From the NCBI GenBank assembly GCA_016195405.1, contig JACPZP010000054.1:1-64000 (forward strand): 64,000 bases of DNA, read 5' to 3'. A program made the translations under genes and the position numbers. Source of the stretch: Planctomycetota bacterium. GTDB lineage: Bacteria; Planctomycetota; Planctomycetia; Gemmatales; Gemmataceae. The stretch's first letter is position 1; the number at the start of each line of letters is the position of its first letter. Below the pieces are notes generated by a model. That model had not been told where the DNA came from. It did no database searches and was given only the letters and a program-made list of their open reading frames with translations. Shown here piece by piece: positions 48,280 to 58,359 of this stretch.

Positions 48280-50355
48280 TCACCCTCGACGTGCACGTTT
48301 CCCTGCTGGGAGACTCCAAATCGCGCGTGCGGCTTCAATTCCAATGACTGGCGACTGGCAAGAACAATCGCGGCAAACATAGGTCGTGACCGCACCCAAG
48401 GCTTCTTTGGAGTGGAGAAGCGGCACAACCTTCTCCGCGCCGGGTCGGGCCAGCGCCACAACTTTGTTTGGCCAAAACGGCTGACGCACCAGGCGCAAAA
48501 CCTCAAGGATGTCATTCGCACTTGAATCGCCAACGATGGCGATCTCGTCAACGGGACCAAGGTGAAAATCGAGTGCGTTCAGCATTTGGCCGGCCGCCAT
48601 CGGTGACGACGTGAGCAAGCCGCTGAAAAGCAGCAGCGTCCGCTCGACTTTTTCCAACAGCTTCGCGTCTCCCGTCAACTTTTGAAGCCGCAGGAGGCCA
48701 GTGACGGCCATGGAGTTGCCCGACGGCGTGGCGTGGTCGTGCGGGTCCTTGCCGCGAGCGATTAGGCGTTCGTGCTCCTTGCCGGTATAGTAAAACCCAC
48801 CTTCCTTCTCGTCCCAAAACTGCTCGATCATCACGCGTGCGACCTCGCGGGCCGCCTCGATCCAGCGCGGCTCGAAGTCCGCTTCATAAAGCGATACTAA
48901 AGCGTCAATCAAGTAGCTGTAATCCTCAAGATAAGCGTTCAACTTCGCGCCGGCGCCGATTCCGGCAGTGCGCAGAAGCCGCCCGTCCGGCGTTCGCATG
49001 CGCGACAGCACAAAATCAGCGGCGCGCGTCGCTGCTTGGAGATAATCGGGATTGTCCAGCACTTGAGCGGCCTGGGCGAAAGCGGCGATCATCAGGCCGT
49101 TCCACGCTGTAAGGATTTTCTCGTCGCGGCCGGGCTTAACGCGTTTTTCACGCTCGTCGAAGAGCTTCCGTTTGCTCGCTTCGAGCCGCCGGCGCAGTTC
49201 CTCCACCGGCATTTTTAGAAGCTTGGCCTCCTGCTCGTAGGGCCGGGACCGGTTGAGGATATTGTGGCCTTCCCAATTCCCACTGTCCGTGACGTCGAAG
49301 ATGGCCGCAAACAGTTCCGCCTCCTCCTTGCCCAAGACACGCTCGATTTCGGCGTGTGACCAAACGAAGAACTTTCCTTCCACCCCCTCGCTGTCGGCGT
49401 CCTGGGTGCTGAAAAATGGACCTTCCGGGCTGGTCATTTCACGCTGGACGTACGCGAGCGTCTCTTGGACGACCTCGCAATAGAGCATCTCGCCTGTGGC
49501 TTGGTACGCTTCGAGATAGGTCTGGCACAGGAGGGCGTTATCGTAAAGCATCTTCTCGAAGTGGGGAACCAGCCAGCGCTCATCGGTGCTGTAGCGATGG
49601 AAGCCGCCGCCAAGGTGATCGTAGATGCCGCCCATGGCCATGTGATCCAGCGTTGTGCGGACCATGCTCAACGCATCTTCGTCGTCGAAGCGATGCCAGA
49701 TGCGCAACAGCAGGCGCAGGTCCATCGGGTGCGGGAACTTGGGAGCGCCGCCAAACCCGCCGTGTTGCGGATCGAAGGCCCTTCGCAGATTGGCCGCCGC
49801 TTGACGCAAAACTTCCGGCCCCACAGCGTCGGCGCCGGCTTTTAGCGCCATCGCCGACTGGATATGTCCGGTCAACTCCCCGGCATGGTCCTCGATGACG
49901 CTTCTCTGCTCGCGCCACACCTTGATGAGGTGCGTCAGGAGCCTCTTGAACGACGGCAGATTGTAATGATCTTTGGGTGGGAAGTACGTGCCGCCATAGA
50001 ACGGCTTCAAATCCGGCGTGAGAAACACCGACATCGGCCAACCAGGATGCTGGGTCAGAAGCTGAACGGCCGTCATGTAGATTTGGTCGAGATCGGGACG
50101 TTCTTCGCGGTCGACCTTGATGCTGATGAAGTTCTCGTTGAGGATTTTGCCCACCTCTGGATCTTCAAAGCTCTCCCGCTCCATCACATGGCACCAGTGG
50201 CACGCCGAATAGCCGATAGATAGGAAAATGGGTCGGTCGAGTTCTTTCGCCTTGCGCAACGCCTCTTCGCCCCACGGAAACCAATCGACGGGGTTGTGTG
50301 AGTGTTGCCGCAGGTAGGGGCTCGTTTCGTGACTGAGGCGGTTGGTGAAGCTCAT
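48280..50355 (-). CDS. Thioredoxin-domain protein of the YyaL/DUF255 (SSP411) family
   Basis: The 691-residue protein starts with the family signature: [20 protein letters not shown], then [12 protein letters not shown] (thioredoxin-like CHWC motif) and [20 protein letters not shown]. The remaining 500 residues form an alpha/alpha toroid-like domain similar to six-hairpin glycosidases and epimerases ([33 protein letters not shown]). ATG 50355 is preferred over an upstream ATG at 50367. The family is widespread but its reaction is unknown; a redox role is inferred from the CxxC. The protein is expected to be cytoplasmic. Confidence 0.9.
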   Translation of the reverse strand: MSFTNRLSHETSPYLRQHSHNPVDWFPWGEEALRKAKELDRPIFLSIGYSACHWCHVMERESFEDPEVGKILNENFISIKVDREERPDLDQIYMTAVQLLTQHPGWPMSVFLTPDLKPFYGGTYFPPKDHYNLPSFKRLLTHLIKVWREQRSVIEDHAGELTGHIQSAMALKAGADAVGPEVLRQAAANLRRAFDPQHGGFGGAPKFPHPMDLRLLLRIWHRFDDEDALSMVRTTLDHMAMGGIYDHLGGGFHRYSTDERWLVPHFEKMLYDNALLCQTYLEAYQATGEMLYCEVVQETLAYVQREMTSPEGPFFSTQDADSEGVEGKFFVWSHAEIERVLGKEEAELFAAIFDVTDSGNWEGHNILNRSRPYEQEAKLLKMPVEELRRRLEASKRKLFDEREKRVKPGRDEKILTAWNGLMIAAFAQAAQVLDNPDYLQAATRAADFVLSRMRTPDGRLLRTAGIGAGAKLNAYLEDYSYLIDALVSLYEADFEPRWIEAAREVARVMIEQFWDEKEGGFYYTGKEHERLIARGKDPHDHATPSGNSMAVTGLLRLQKLTGDAKLLEKVERTLLLFSGLLTSSPMAAGQMLNALDFHLGPVDEIAIVGDSSANDILEVLRLVRQPFWPNKVVALARPGAEKVVPLLHSKEALGAVTTYVCRDCSCQSPVIGIEAARAIWSLPAGKRARRG

Positions 50356-50440
50356 GGAGCGTTCCAATCGGATTTACGGCATCCCTATCAGTAGATGATA
50401 CTCCGGCGCTTGGCGAAGTCGTGGTGATATGCGAGGTCCG

Positions 50441-52087
50441 TCAAGCGGCGACGGTCGATTGGTTCTGGGTGCGCTGAAATGAAAGACCGAGAAGTATGAT
50501 CGCCGAAATCCCATACGCCGCCGCCCAGTGATACGGCGACTGGCACTTCAGAGCGGGGGTCACTTCAGCCCAGTGATTCCAATAGTACGCGTACCAATTG
50601 TTTACGGCGGTCTGTGGCCAAAGAATCTGGCCCGGATTCAAAGGCGAATGAATGATGCCGGCGAGGCTAAAGACTCCGGCCACGAAAAGAAACAAGGCCG
50701 CCAAGCGAAGTCGTCCGTCCAGAATCGCTGCCAACGCCGATGCCCAAAGCAAGCTGGTGATGATGAAGCCGTTGGCGAGACAGCGCAGGGCTTGAAAAAC
50801 AGGAAGGAGTTGCTCCGTCGGCAGGCGCTCGCCCAGCGCCATGTCGACGGCAATGGTGGCCATGTAGGCGAGCGCTGGGATAGCGGCTAGCGCCAGGGCG
50901 GGGTAGTGGCGAGGCGGCGTCGCCTTGAAGGACTGAGCCGTGATCTCCAGCCCTACGAAGACGAGGATCGGGAACATCGCCGGCTCGGGCAGCCATTCGA
51001 ACAGCATCGCGAACCAGCCGAGACAACCGGCGACGCCGATGAAGATCGCGGTTGCGAACGTGTAGGCCGCTCGGCCCCCCAGGGCCTTGTAGGCGGGCTG
51101 ACCAATGTACGGCGTATTCTGCAACACGCCGCCGCACAGCCCGGCGATCACAGATGCCGCGCCCTCCGTGAGGAGGATGGCTCGTGTGTCATACTCATCG
51201 CCGGCGGCGGCTGCGCTTTCGGTGCAGTCAATGCCGCCTACAATCGTGGCCAGTGCGAACGGAAGCATGATCGGCAAAAACTTGAGCGCTTCCACGAAGA
51301 CCTCACGCCACCAATCGATGTTGTGAGCAAAGGTCGGAAGCAGCTCTGGCAGATTCCAGGACACGGGTTGTTGCCTTACTTGTTCAGGGACGACGTGCCA
51401 GTTGATTTGCGGGCCCAGAAACGCACCCACGTGAAAGATCATTGCTCCCGCCACGACTGCGACCAGCGCTCCGGGAATCTTTCCCGGCATTTCACGATGG
51501 GCCACGAGCGCCACCAGGATCACGGTCAGCGACACCATGCCGACTAGCGGCACCGCGGCGACTTGCTGCCACATTGGCACGAAGGCAATCAGAGTGATGG
51601 CGATGGCGGCCAGCGACCCGAGCAATCCCGCGCGCGGAACGAAGCGTCGGACCAGACTTCCCAGAGGCGCAGCGAGAGTCTTGAAAAGTCCGCTCAAAAT
51701 CAGCACCACCGCGCCGACGTGCCAGGCGAAGAACATCGCCTTTTCGTGATCGTACCCACGTCTCATCCCGACGAGGAGTGCGGGAAGCAGCACCAACGGC
51801 CCGACGGCGATGGTGCTCGGCGTGTCGAGCCCCAGGGGCATGGCGGTCACATCATCGCGACTCGTTCGGCGGGCGAGGCGGAACGCCAGCCACGTGTAGA
51901 CAAGGTCGCCGACGAGTACGCCGATGGCCGAACCCGGGATCATCTGGTTGAGCACGAATTCCCGTGAAAAGCCGTTGGGAGTGGAGGTGGTCAAGACGAC
52001 TAAGGCAATGAGCACGGCCACGTTGTCGAGCATAAGCCCGAAAAACGCATTGATGTCGCCCCACCGGGCCCATTGGTAGCGCGTCAT
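50441..52087 (-). CDS. NCS2-like (xanthine/uracil permease superfamily) membrane transporter
   Basis: The 548-residue protein has about 12 to 14 membrane helices. The N-terminal helix region (WGDINAFFGLMLDNVAVLIAL) and the segment AMPLGLDTPSTIAVGPLV match the purine/uracil permease superfamily fold. The family's central region appears as FALATIVGGIDCTESAAAAGDEYDTR, then GGVLQNTPYIGQPAYKALG, with the conserved acidic residue and a Gln-Asn-Thr-Pro motif. The substrate cannot be assigned. It stands alone on the minus strand between the YyaL-type and DUF1573 genes. Confidence 0.8.
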   Translation of the reverse strand: MTRYQWARWGDINAFFGLMLDNVAVLIALVVLTTSTPNGFSREFVLNQMIPGSAIGVLVGDLVYTWLAFRLARRTSRDDVTAMPLGLDTPSTIAVGPLVLLPALLVGMRRGYDHEKAMFFAWHVGAVVLILSGLFKTLAAPLGSLVRRFVPRAGLLGSLAAIAITLIAFVPMWQQVAAVPLVGMVSLTVILVALVAHREMPGKIPGALVAVVAGAMIFHVGAFLGPQINWHVVPEQVRQQPVSWNLPELLPTFAHNIDWWREVFVEALKFLPIMLPFALATIVGGIDCTESAAAAGDEYDTRAILLTEGAASVIAGLCGGVLQNTPYIGQPAYKALGGRAAYTFATAIFIGVAGCLGWFAMLFEWLPEPAMFPILVFVGLEITAQSFKATPPRHYPALALAAIPALAYMATIAVDMALGERLPTEQLLPVFQALRCLANGFIITSLLWASALAAILDGRLRLAALFLFVAGVFSLAGIIHSPLNPGQILWPQTAVNNWYAYYWNHWAEVTPALKCQSPYHWAAAYGISAIILLGLSFQRTQNQSTVAA

Positions 52088-52162
52088 GCCGTCATGATAG
52101 GAATCGGCGCCCCCAATCCCCAGGATGAGCGCAGCGAATCTTGGGGATGATGAATCCTGGGA

Positions 52163-53143
52163 TCACGGCGTCGCGCTGCCGTCAATCGTAACAGTCGCCG
52201 TCTCCTTGTCGAGGCTCGTGCGAATGGTGAGCTGGCGCTTCTGGTCGCCGGCTTTGGTAGGTTGGAACTTGATCTCGATAATGTGCGTGGACGCTTCTTG
52301 ATCCGGGCGTTCGGCGGTGATGCCTTCGCCTTGGCCGTCGATGGCCGTGATGCGGAACGCTTGGCTGCCGCTGACCACGACTTTGCGGCTCGACATCTCG
52401 CCGACCTTCGCCGTTAGATTGATGCTCGCAGGCGATACCTTGAGCGCGGCCAGCACGTTGCCCAACACATTGAAGCTGAGTGTCGGGCTGGTCGTATCGT
52501 TGGTTTTCAAGATCACTTCATGCTTGAAAGGCCCCGCAGGCGCGTCAGTTTTCAGGGTGGCGAAGATTCGGTAGCCGCGGTTGGCCCGCCCTTTCAGCTC
52601 CTCGACTTTCAATTCGAAGGGCGAGGCGGAGTTTTTGACGATTTCGCTGACCGCCCAGGGCTGCGCCCCGGCGTACTCAATATCAATCGCCTTGCTTGGC
52701 TGTTGCCCGCGCTGCACCAAGCCGAAATCGATTTCTCCGGGATTGAACACGACGTCGAGACGCTGGTTCGCGGTGACGTTCAATGTCGCAGTCGAGATAT
52801 ACTCGGGACCGACCGTGACGAAGATAGTGATCGGCTTATATCCAGTGAATCGAGTCCCATCCATGTTAATGTCCAGCGAGGCGGAATCACCCGGTTGGAT
52901 CACCTTGACGCTCGGCGAAGCGGTGAGGCAGCCACAACTGACACGGATGTTCGTGATCTCGAGCGGCACTTTGTAGATGTTCTTCATTTTGAAACTGTAT
53001 TTGAGCTGGGCGCCGCGCGGGACCGTGCCGAAATCGTGTCTGGTCGTCCCTTCGAAAAGCTTGTTGGCCCACGGTTCCGATTGAGCCTGCGCTGTCCCAG
53101 ACACGATTGCAATTGCCAGCAGGGCTGTTGCCGCCTTGTGCAT
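52163..53143 (-). CDS. DUF1573 domain exported protein
   Basis: The 326-residue protein has a signal peptide (ATALLAIAIVSGTAQAQ). A DUF1573 domain follows, with HDFGTVPRGAQLKYSFKMKN, ITNIRVSCGCLTASPSV and VIQPGDSASLDINMD. This is an immunoglobulin-like ASH/MSP-type fold with a conserved SCGC. Two more related strand-rich modules follow (about 130-230 and 230-326). Such proteins are very common in planctomycetes and Bacteroidetes; the function is unknown. ATG 53143 has GAGGTGG upstream and the signal peptide begins there. Confidence 0.85.
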   Translation of the reverse strand: MHKAATALLAIAIVSGTAQAQSEPWANKLFEGTTRHDFGTVPRGAQLKYSFKMKNIYKVPLEITNIRVSCGCLTASPSVKVIQPGDSASLDINMDGTRFTGYKPITIFVTVGPEYISTATLNVTANQRLDVVFNPGEIDFGLVQRGQQPSKAIDIEYAGAQPWAVSEIVKNSASPFELKVEELKGRANRGYRIFATLKTDAPAGPFKHEVILKTNDTTSPTLSFNVLGNVLAALKVSPASINLTAKVGEMSSRKVVVSGSQAFRITAIDGQGEGITAERPDQEASTHIIEIKFQPTKAGDQKRQLTIRTSLDKETATVTIDGSATP

Positions 53144-53215
53144 CGAAACCACCTCTTCTGCCTGACGGTCAAAGTTTGGGTGTCCTTCCAAATTCTAACG
53201 TGCCTTCCCAGATTG

Positions 53216-53236
53216 AAAAAGGCCGGATGAAGGCCT
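53216..53236 (-). terminator. Terminator of the epimerase gene
   Basis: On the minus strand AGGCC (53236-53232) and GGCCT close a 7-base loop and are followed by a T run (53220-53216). It lies 45 bases after the epimerase stop and before the DUF1573 gene. The stem is short, so termination may be weak. Confidence 0.5.
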
Positions 53237-53280
53237 CTGACTGCATCGTTATGCAACTTCCTTGCCAGTCTTGCGCATTT

Positions 53281-54126
53281 TCACTTCTTCGCCCACATCT
53301 CCTTGATAAAGCGTAGGCCTTCCGTGTATACGTTTTCCGGATTGGGAAAAAGGTCGCGCCAGACCTTCGTGGCGGCTGCCAAGGCGGGCAAGGCGCGGCC
53401 GAACGATTCGATCACCATCCAGCCGTCGTAGCGAACTTCCTTCAATGCCTCAAAAGTCTCGTACCAGTGAACCATGCCGGTGCCGGGAGTGCCGCGGTCG
53501 TTCTCACTGATGTGAACGTGAGCGAAATGACCTGCGAGGTGCTTGATGGGCGGGCCGGGCCGCTTCTCTTCGATATTAGCATGGAAGGTGTCGTACATCG
53601 TCTTGAAATTCGAATGACCGACCGCCTCCACCAGTGCGCGCGCCTGAGCCGCGGTGGTGAGGAAGTAGCACTCGAAACGGTTGAGATACTCGATCGCCAG
53701 CGTGACATTGTGCTTGTGTGCGAACTCGGCTGATTGCCTCAGGACCTCGGCGGCTCGTTTGCGTTCGTCCTCCGTGGGGCCGCTGCCGGAGAAGACGGCG
53801 AGTGGCGAATGATACGGACCGCACAAGTTCTCACCGCCCAAGATCGCCGTCATTTCAATCGCCCATTTGTGGCGTTCCACGGCGGCCTTGCGAATGGCCG
53901 GATCGGGGCTGATTGGATTCGCCTCCGGGCCGACGACGGTGACGGTGGTGCATTCCAATCCTTGCTTGACTAGCTCCTGGGCCAGCATGCTGTAGTGTTT
54001 GGCGTCGCCTTCGAAAATGGGGATTTCCACGCCGTCGAAGCCCGCGCTTTTCAGCCTGGCTAAGATGGCGAAATGCTCGGCCGTGACGTGCGTGGTCCAA
54101 AGCAACAGATTCATGCCCGTTTTCAT
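53281..54126 (-). CDS. Sugar phosphate isomerase/epimerase (tagatose/psicose 3-epimerase-like)
   Basis: The 281-residue TIM barrel carries the residue pattern of ketose 3-epimerases: AIEYLNRFECYFL (first metal Glu), MYDTFHANIEE (metal Asp and His), HVHISENDRGTPGTG (metal His and substrate-binding Arg), and VIESFGR (second catalytic Glu). The start MKTGMNLLLWTTHV is the usual first strand. Metal ions are probably Mn2+ or Co2+. The substrate is likely a free ketose or related keto-sugar. ATG 54126 has GAGGAA upstream; the longer open frame from 54450 overlaps the divergent radical SAM gene and is not favoured. Confidence 0.88.
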   Translation of the reverse strand: MKTGMNLLLWTTHVTAEHFAILARLKSAGFDGVEIPIFEGDAKHYSMLAQELVKQGLECTTVTVVGPEANPISPDPAIRKAAVERHKWAIEMTAILGGENLCGPYHSPLAVFSGSGPTEDERKRAAEVLRQSAEFAHKHNVTLAIEYLNRFECYFLTTAAQARALVEAVGHSNFKTMYDTFHANIEEKRPGPPIKHLAGHFAHVHISENDRGTPGTGMVHWYETFEALKEVRYDGWMVIESFGRALPALAAATKVWRDLFPNPENVYTEGLRFIKEMWAKK

Positions 54127-54237
54127 CGGCGGTTCCTCATGTGGGTGGTAGAATTCCGGTATTGTGGCCCGTGCCAACTGATTTGGCAAGCGCCTAAATA
54201 TCGTCGCGTTCGCAAACCCACGAGCGGCTGAAAAGCC

Positions 54238-55032
54238 ATGGAACAAATCAGCGCCCGCTCGATCTTCAGCCCCGCCACGGGATTCATTAAGCGCGGCGGC
54301 TTCGACTGGTCGTGCAATCCTTACCTTGGCTGCACCTTCGGCTGCAGATACTGCTACGCCATGTTCCTGCCGCAAAACCGCCGGCCCAAAGAAGAGTGGG
54401 GCAGGTGGTTTCAAGCGAAAATCAACGCCGTGGAGCTTGCGAAGAAGCAAGCGCGGAAAATTGCCGGCGAGGCAGTGTACCTATCGAGCGTCACCGATCC
54501 TTATCTGCCTGCCGAGCGTAGTCTGGAACTAACCCGCGGAATTCTCGATGCGATGATCGCGCACCAGCCGCGGCTCTTGGTGCAAACGCGCGGGCCGCTG
54601 GTCGTCCGCGATCTCGATCTGCTCAAACGCCTGCGCGCCGTTCGCGTCAACATCTCGATTCCGACCGACTGCGAGGAAGTGCGCAAAGTTTTCGAGCCGA
54701 AAGCGCCGCCCCTGGAAAAACGATGGGAAGCAATAGCGAAAGTGCGCGCCGCTGGGATAGCCGTCGGAGTTTGCGTGACGCCAATGCTGCCGCTCGCCGA
54801 TTCGGAAAGCTTCGTGAAGCGAGTGATCGCATTCGATCCGGAAGTGCTGGTGACGCAGGATTTCCACGACAGCGGCGGCGGCTTCGGCGCGGATACCGGC
54901 GCGGCGGCACGTTTACTCCTGAAGGAATCGGGATGGTCGGACGCCGATTACAAAAAGTGCGTGAATGCCCTGTCACGCCGTCGGAAAGTATTCGAGGGCG
55001 AGGCCGGCTTTTTCCCGCCATTCATTTCATGA
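54238..55032 (+). CDS. Radical SAM protein, SPL/Rv2578c-like
   Basis: The 264-residue protein has the radical SAM cluster motif GCTFGCRYCY (Cys32, Cys36, Cys39, the CxxxCxxC pattern). Its N-terminus SIFSPATGFIKRGGFDW and the later VYLSSVTDPYLPAERSLELT match the family of short radical SAM proteins related to spore photoproduct lyase. The rest is a partial TIM barrel (VNISIPTDCEEVRKVFEPKA, AGIAVGVCVTPMLPLAD). Members are often linked to DNA repair or unknown modification; the substrate here is unknown. It diverges from the epimerase gene. Confidence 0.85.
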   Translation: MEQISARSIFSPATGFIKRGGFDWSCNPYLGCTFGCRYCYAMFLPQNRRPKEEWGRWFQAKINAVELAKKQARKIAGEAVYLSSVTDPYLPAERSLELTRGILDAMIAHQPRLLVQTRGPLVVRDLDLLKRLRAVRVNISIPTDCEEVRKVFEPKAPPLEKRWEAIAKVRAAGIAVGVCVTPMLPLADSESFVKRVIAFDPEVLVTQDFHDSGGGFGADTGAAARLLLKESGWSDADYKKCVNALSRRRKVFEGEAGFFPPFIS

Positions 55033-55128
55033 ACGAATCTTTCGTTTCACGATGTGCGTGTGTGTCCCGGATGAAACCAAAATGAAAGCCGCAGCGCCGT
55101 GGCTTCTAGCGTGCGGGATACGGTGCGT

Positions 55129-56769
55129 TTAGAGGTCGTCGAGCGTTAATTGCTTCGGGTTGGCGTTGCGCCAAGCGGCTTCGAATTCTTGGCGCACCAA
55201 GTTTGCTGCGTGATCGTTCTTCTGCGCCTTCAAAGACTCCATGAGCCCGAACAGCGAACGCGGATTGCGACGGTTTCTCTCCAGATCGGCACGAAAAACC
55301 TTCTCCGCTTCTGCGGGCTGTCCCAGTCTCAAATAGAGGCTTCCCAGCGATTCACGAGCCGGCAGGTACCAATCCGCCGGTTCGATGTAGGCGAGTTGAT
55401 CCTCGGCCTCAATCGCTTTCTGAAAGAATTCGACAGCGGATTTCGTGTCTTTGTTGGCAGCGGCGAGGGTGCCGGCAAGAATATTACTCGGGATGGAAAG
55501 TACCTTCTTGGCGGCGTTGTGGCCGCCGAACATCAGATCGTCGGGCATCGGCTTATGCAGCGCTTGAAACGCCGTTAGTTCTTCTTGCGCTTCTTTGGAT
55601 TTGCCTTGAGCGTTGAGCGCTAAGCCGCGGGCGAAATGCCGGAGCGCGCGGGCGATGGTTAGACTCGAGTCCGGCGCTGGAGCGGCGAGAACATCGTCCC
55701 ACCGGCGAAAGCGGACGTCGATCAGTATTGCCGTCGGCAAGGCGAATTCCACCATCGGCATCTCTTTCGCGTGCGGACCGATGTGCTCCAGCAGGTGGTT
55801 GGCGGCTTTCTTCGCATCCGCATATCGGCCTTGCATGGCATGGGCGACTGCCAGGAATTGCAAATTGTGGCTGTAATACATCATCGGGTAGACGCCCTGC
55901 GCGTTGAATTCCTTGATATATGCGCGGTCGACGTCCGCCGCCTTTTCATTGGCGCGGGTGGCCGCCGCGAAATCGCCGACGCGGAGGTAGATGTGCGACG
56001 GCATGTGCACGAGATGGCCTGCAGCCGGCGCCAGGCTCGCAAGCCGATCCGCCACGGCCAAGCCTCGCTCCGGATACCGCGAGGCCTCGATGGCGTGAAT
56101 GTAATAATGGCAGGCCCCAATGTGCTCAGGATTGCGGCGCAGCACGCCTTCAAGGACGTTGAGGATCTCCGGCGTGCCCTCCGCGGGTTTGCCGTCGAGC
56201 GTCCATAATTTCCATGGCCGCAGGTTCATGGCGCTTTCGGCGTAGAGCGTAGCGGCGTCGAGGTCGTCAGGATACTTCTTGGCAAGCTCACCCATTGCCT
56301 CTTTGTAGGCCGCGGCTAGCTTCTGCTTGTCGGCGTTTTTCGGATCGGCACCATAGCGCTTCGCCAGGGCCTCGATGTAATCGCGCTCGGCCGCTGAAGC
56401 GTCTTTGGCCAATTCGAGTGCTTTCTGCACCGACGCATAGGCTTCCTTGAGTTGCATTTCCATGGCATCGAGGTTGTAGTTGGGGCCGACGGCCAGCGCC
56501 ATGCCCCAGTGGGCCATCGCAAGCTGCGGATCAAGTTCCGCCGCCCGATGGAAGGACCGCCTGGCCTCGTCATGATTGAAGGCAAAAATGAGCCGCAGCC
56601 CCTGATCGAAGAACTTTTGGGCTTCGGCACTCTTGGTGGAGACGGGATGATGAATGGCGCCAAGTCCATCCATTAAGACAGCGGGCTTAGATTGCTTGTC
56701 AGGATGGCCTGCGCCCGCCCATATGGAAAACGTCAACAGGATCATCAGGGAACACGCGACGCGTTTCAT
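55129..56769 (-). CDS. Exported TPR-repeat protein
   Basis: The 546-residue protein has a signal peptide (VACSLMILLTFSIWAGAG). An N-terminal region with AQKFFDQGLRLIFAFNHDEA, then RSFHRAAELDPQLAMAHWGM, is a TPR pair seen in large TPR proteins of planctomycetes and Acidobacteria. Further helix pairs follow (AAATRANEKAADVDRAYIKE, SAVEFFQKAIEAEDQLAYIE, PAEAEKVFRADLERNRRNPR). HLVHMPSHIYLRVGDF is a typical conserved stretch of this family. No catalytic domain is present. It lies upstream of no obvious partner, 39 bases after the frr stop. Function unknown. Confidence 0.8.
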   Translation of the reverse strand: MKRVACSLMILLTFSIWAGAGHPDKQSKPAVLMDGLGAIHHPVSTKSAEAQKFFDQGLRLIFAFNHDEARRSFHRAAELDPQLAMAHWGMALAVGPNYNLDAMEMQLKEAYASVQKALELAKDASAAERDYIEALAKRYGADPKNADKQKLAAAYKEAMGELAKKYPDDLDAATLYAESAMNLRPWKLWTLDGKPAEGTPEILNVLEGVLRRNPEHIGACHYYIHAIEASRYPERGLAVADRLASLAPAAGHLVHMPSHIYLRVGDFAAATRANEKAADVDRAYIKEFNAQGVYPMMYYSHNLQFLAVAHAMQGRYADAKKAANHLLEHIGPHAKEMPMVEFALPTAILIDVRFRRWDDVLAAPAPDSSLTIARALRHFARGLALNAQGKSKEAQEELTAFQALHKPMPDDLMFGGHNAAKKVLSIPSNILAGTLAAANKDTKSAVEFFQKAIEAEDQLAYIEPADWYLPARESLGSLYLRLGQPAEAEKVFRADLERNRRNPRSLFGLMESLKAQKNDHAANLVRQEFEAAWRNANPKQLTLDDL

Positions 56770-56808
56770 CGATCACCTTTGCGATGATGGGAACCTAACC
56801 ATGGCACG

Positions 56809-57369
56809 TCATTGCTCCATGATTTCCTTCGACTTCTTGTCGGCCATTTCCGCGATCTTGCCTTCGAAGGTCTTCAGAAGCTCCTGAACTTGTTCCTTTC
56901 CCTGGTCGCGCTCGTCTTCGGTCATTTCCTTGTCCTTCTCGGCGGTATCGAAGGCTTTGTTGGCGTCGCGGCGAATGTTGCGGCACGCGACTTTGGCGTC
57001 CTCGCTCGATTTCTTAATGCGCCCGGCCATTTTCTGCCGCTGTTCGCCTGACATTGGCGGCACTTGCAAGCGGATCATCTTGCCGTCGTTGTTGGGCGCC
57101 ATGCCGAGGTCGCTTGAGCGAATGGTTTTTTCAATGTCCTTGAGGCAACCTTGATCGAAAGGCCGGATCAGAATCGACTGCGGATCGGGCGTGTTGATCT
57201 GCGCGAGCTGCCGAAGCGGCGTGGGCGACCCGTAGTATTCGACTTTCAAATGGTCCACAAGGGCCGGCGTCGCCCGGCCGGTGCGCAAGCCGCGCAACTC
57301 ATCTCGAAAAACATTGGCGGCCTTCTCCATGCGTTCTTCGGCGTCGAAGAGGATTTCGTCGGTTGACAT
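56809..57369 (-). CDS. frr: Ribosome recycling factor
   Basis: The 186-residue protein is full length and releases ribosomes after termination together with EF-G. The three-helix bundle is plain: MEKAANVFRDELRGLRTGRA, then ATPALVDHLKVEYYGSPTPL at the hinge, SILIRPFDQGCLKDIEKTI and DGKMIRLQVPPMSGEQRQKM. ATG 57369 has AGGGA upstream and aligns with the family start. It is the second gene of the conserved pyrH-frr pair, 85 bases after pyrH. Confidence 0.96.
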   Translation of the reverse strand: MSTDEILFDAEERMEKAANVFRDELRGLRTGRATPALVDHLKVEYYGSPTPLRQLAQINTPDPQSILIRPFDQGCLKDIEKTIRSSDLGMAPNNDGKMIRLQVPPMSGEQRQKMAGRIKKSSEDAKVACRNIRRDANKAFDTAEKDKEMTEDERDQGKEQVQELLKTFEGKIAEMADKKSKEIMEQ

Positions 57370-57454
57370 GATGGTTTCCCTTGGTTTGCATTGCCGTTTA
57401 TGGCTTCGCACCTCAATCGCACTCACCCGCGAGCGGACGTCCCGCGAGCGGACG

Positions 57455-58201
57455 TCAATCGCTCACGAGAGTTCCAATTGGATGTCCCGCGATGGCGCGT
57501 TCGATGTTGCCCTCGCGCTTGAAATTGAAGACCAAAATAGGGAGTTTCGCGCTCTTACAGAGATCGATGGCCGCCGCGTCCATCACGCGCAGATTATCTC
57601 GCAGGACCTGGCTGTGCGTCAACTTCTCATAACGCACGGCATGTGGATTAATCTCTGGGTCTTCGCTGTAGACGCCGTCCACGCGGGTCGCTTTGAGTAC
57701 GATGTCCGCTTCGAGTTCGCGCGCTCGCAAGGCCGCGGCGGTGTCGGTGGTGACGAAGGGGTTTCCCGTGCCGCCCGCTAGGATGACGACCCGCCCTTTT
57801 TCGAGATGCCGAATAGCCCGCCGACGAACGAAGGGTTCGGCGACTGATTCCATGCGAATCGCGGTCAAAAGACGTGTTTGGCAGTCGAGGCTTTCGAGAG
57901 CATCCTGCAGCGCCAGGCCGTTGAGGATGGTGGCGAGCATGCCCATGTAATGAGCGGTGGCTTTCTTGATGACGGCGCCGCCGGCCGAGAATTGTTCGCC
58001 GCGCAGGATGTTGCCCGCGCCGACCACGATGGCTAGTTGCACGCCGCGTTCGTGAACGCGCTTTGCCTGTTCGGCGATGCTGAGAGTCTCATCAATGCTA
58101 ATGCCGCTTTTGCCGCTGTGGCCGAATCCTTCGCCGCTGAGCTTCAGCACGACGCGCTTGTACTTGGGCTTCAAAGGGTCGTTTGGAGAGGGGTCGTCCA
58201 T
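57455..58201 (-). CDS. pyrH: Uridylate kinase (UMP kinase)
   Basis: The 248-residue enzyme converts UMP and ATP to UDP and ADP. It has the bacterial amino-acid-kinase fold: [63 protein letters not shown] and the C-terminal [13 protein letters not shown] 58201 has GGAAGGAA upstream. It is followed by frr in the usual order, but rpsB and tsf, often upstream, are replaced here by an FHA-domain gene. Confidence 0.96.
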   Translation of the reverse strand: MDDPSPNDPLKPKYKRVVLKLSGEGFGHSGKSGISIDETLSIAEQAKRVHERGVQLAIVVGAGNILRGEQFSAGGAVIKKATAHYMGMLATILNGLALQDALESLDCQTRLLTAIRMESVAEPFVRRRAIRHLEKGRVVILAGGTGNPFVTTDTAAALRARELEADIVLKATRVDGVYSEDPEINPHAVRYEKLTHSQVLRDNLRVMDAAAIDLCKSAKLPILVFNFKREGNIERAIAGHPIGTLVSD

Positions 58202-58359
58202 GAATTCCTTCCGAATCAATGGGACTTGGCACTGTGGAAATTATAGAAAGCGGGCACAAGGAGGCACAGGTGGGATGAAGGCGGGCGGCCCCGGTAATTC
58301 GCGTTCTAGGCGAGCGCCGCAACGTTTGCGCGAATTGGTCCACGTTATTCGCAGAGGGT

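Noticed and set aside
53281-54450. Longer version of the epimerase starting at 54450
   Set aside because: The added 108 residues have no family match and overlap the divergent radical SAM gene; ATG 54126 has a ribosome-binding site and the correct first strand.
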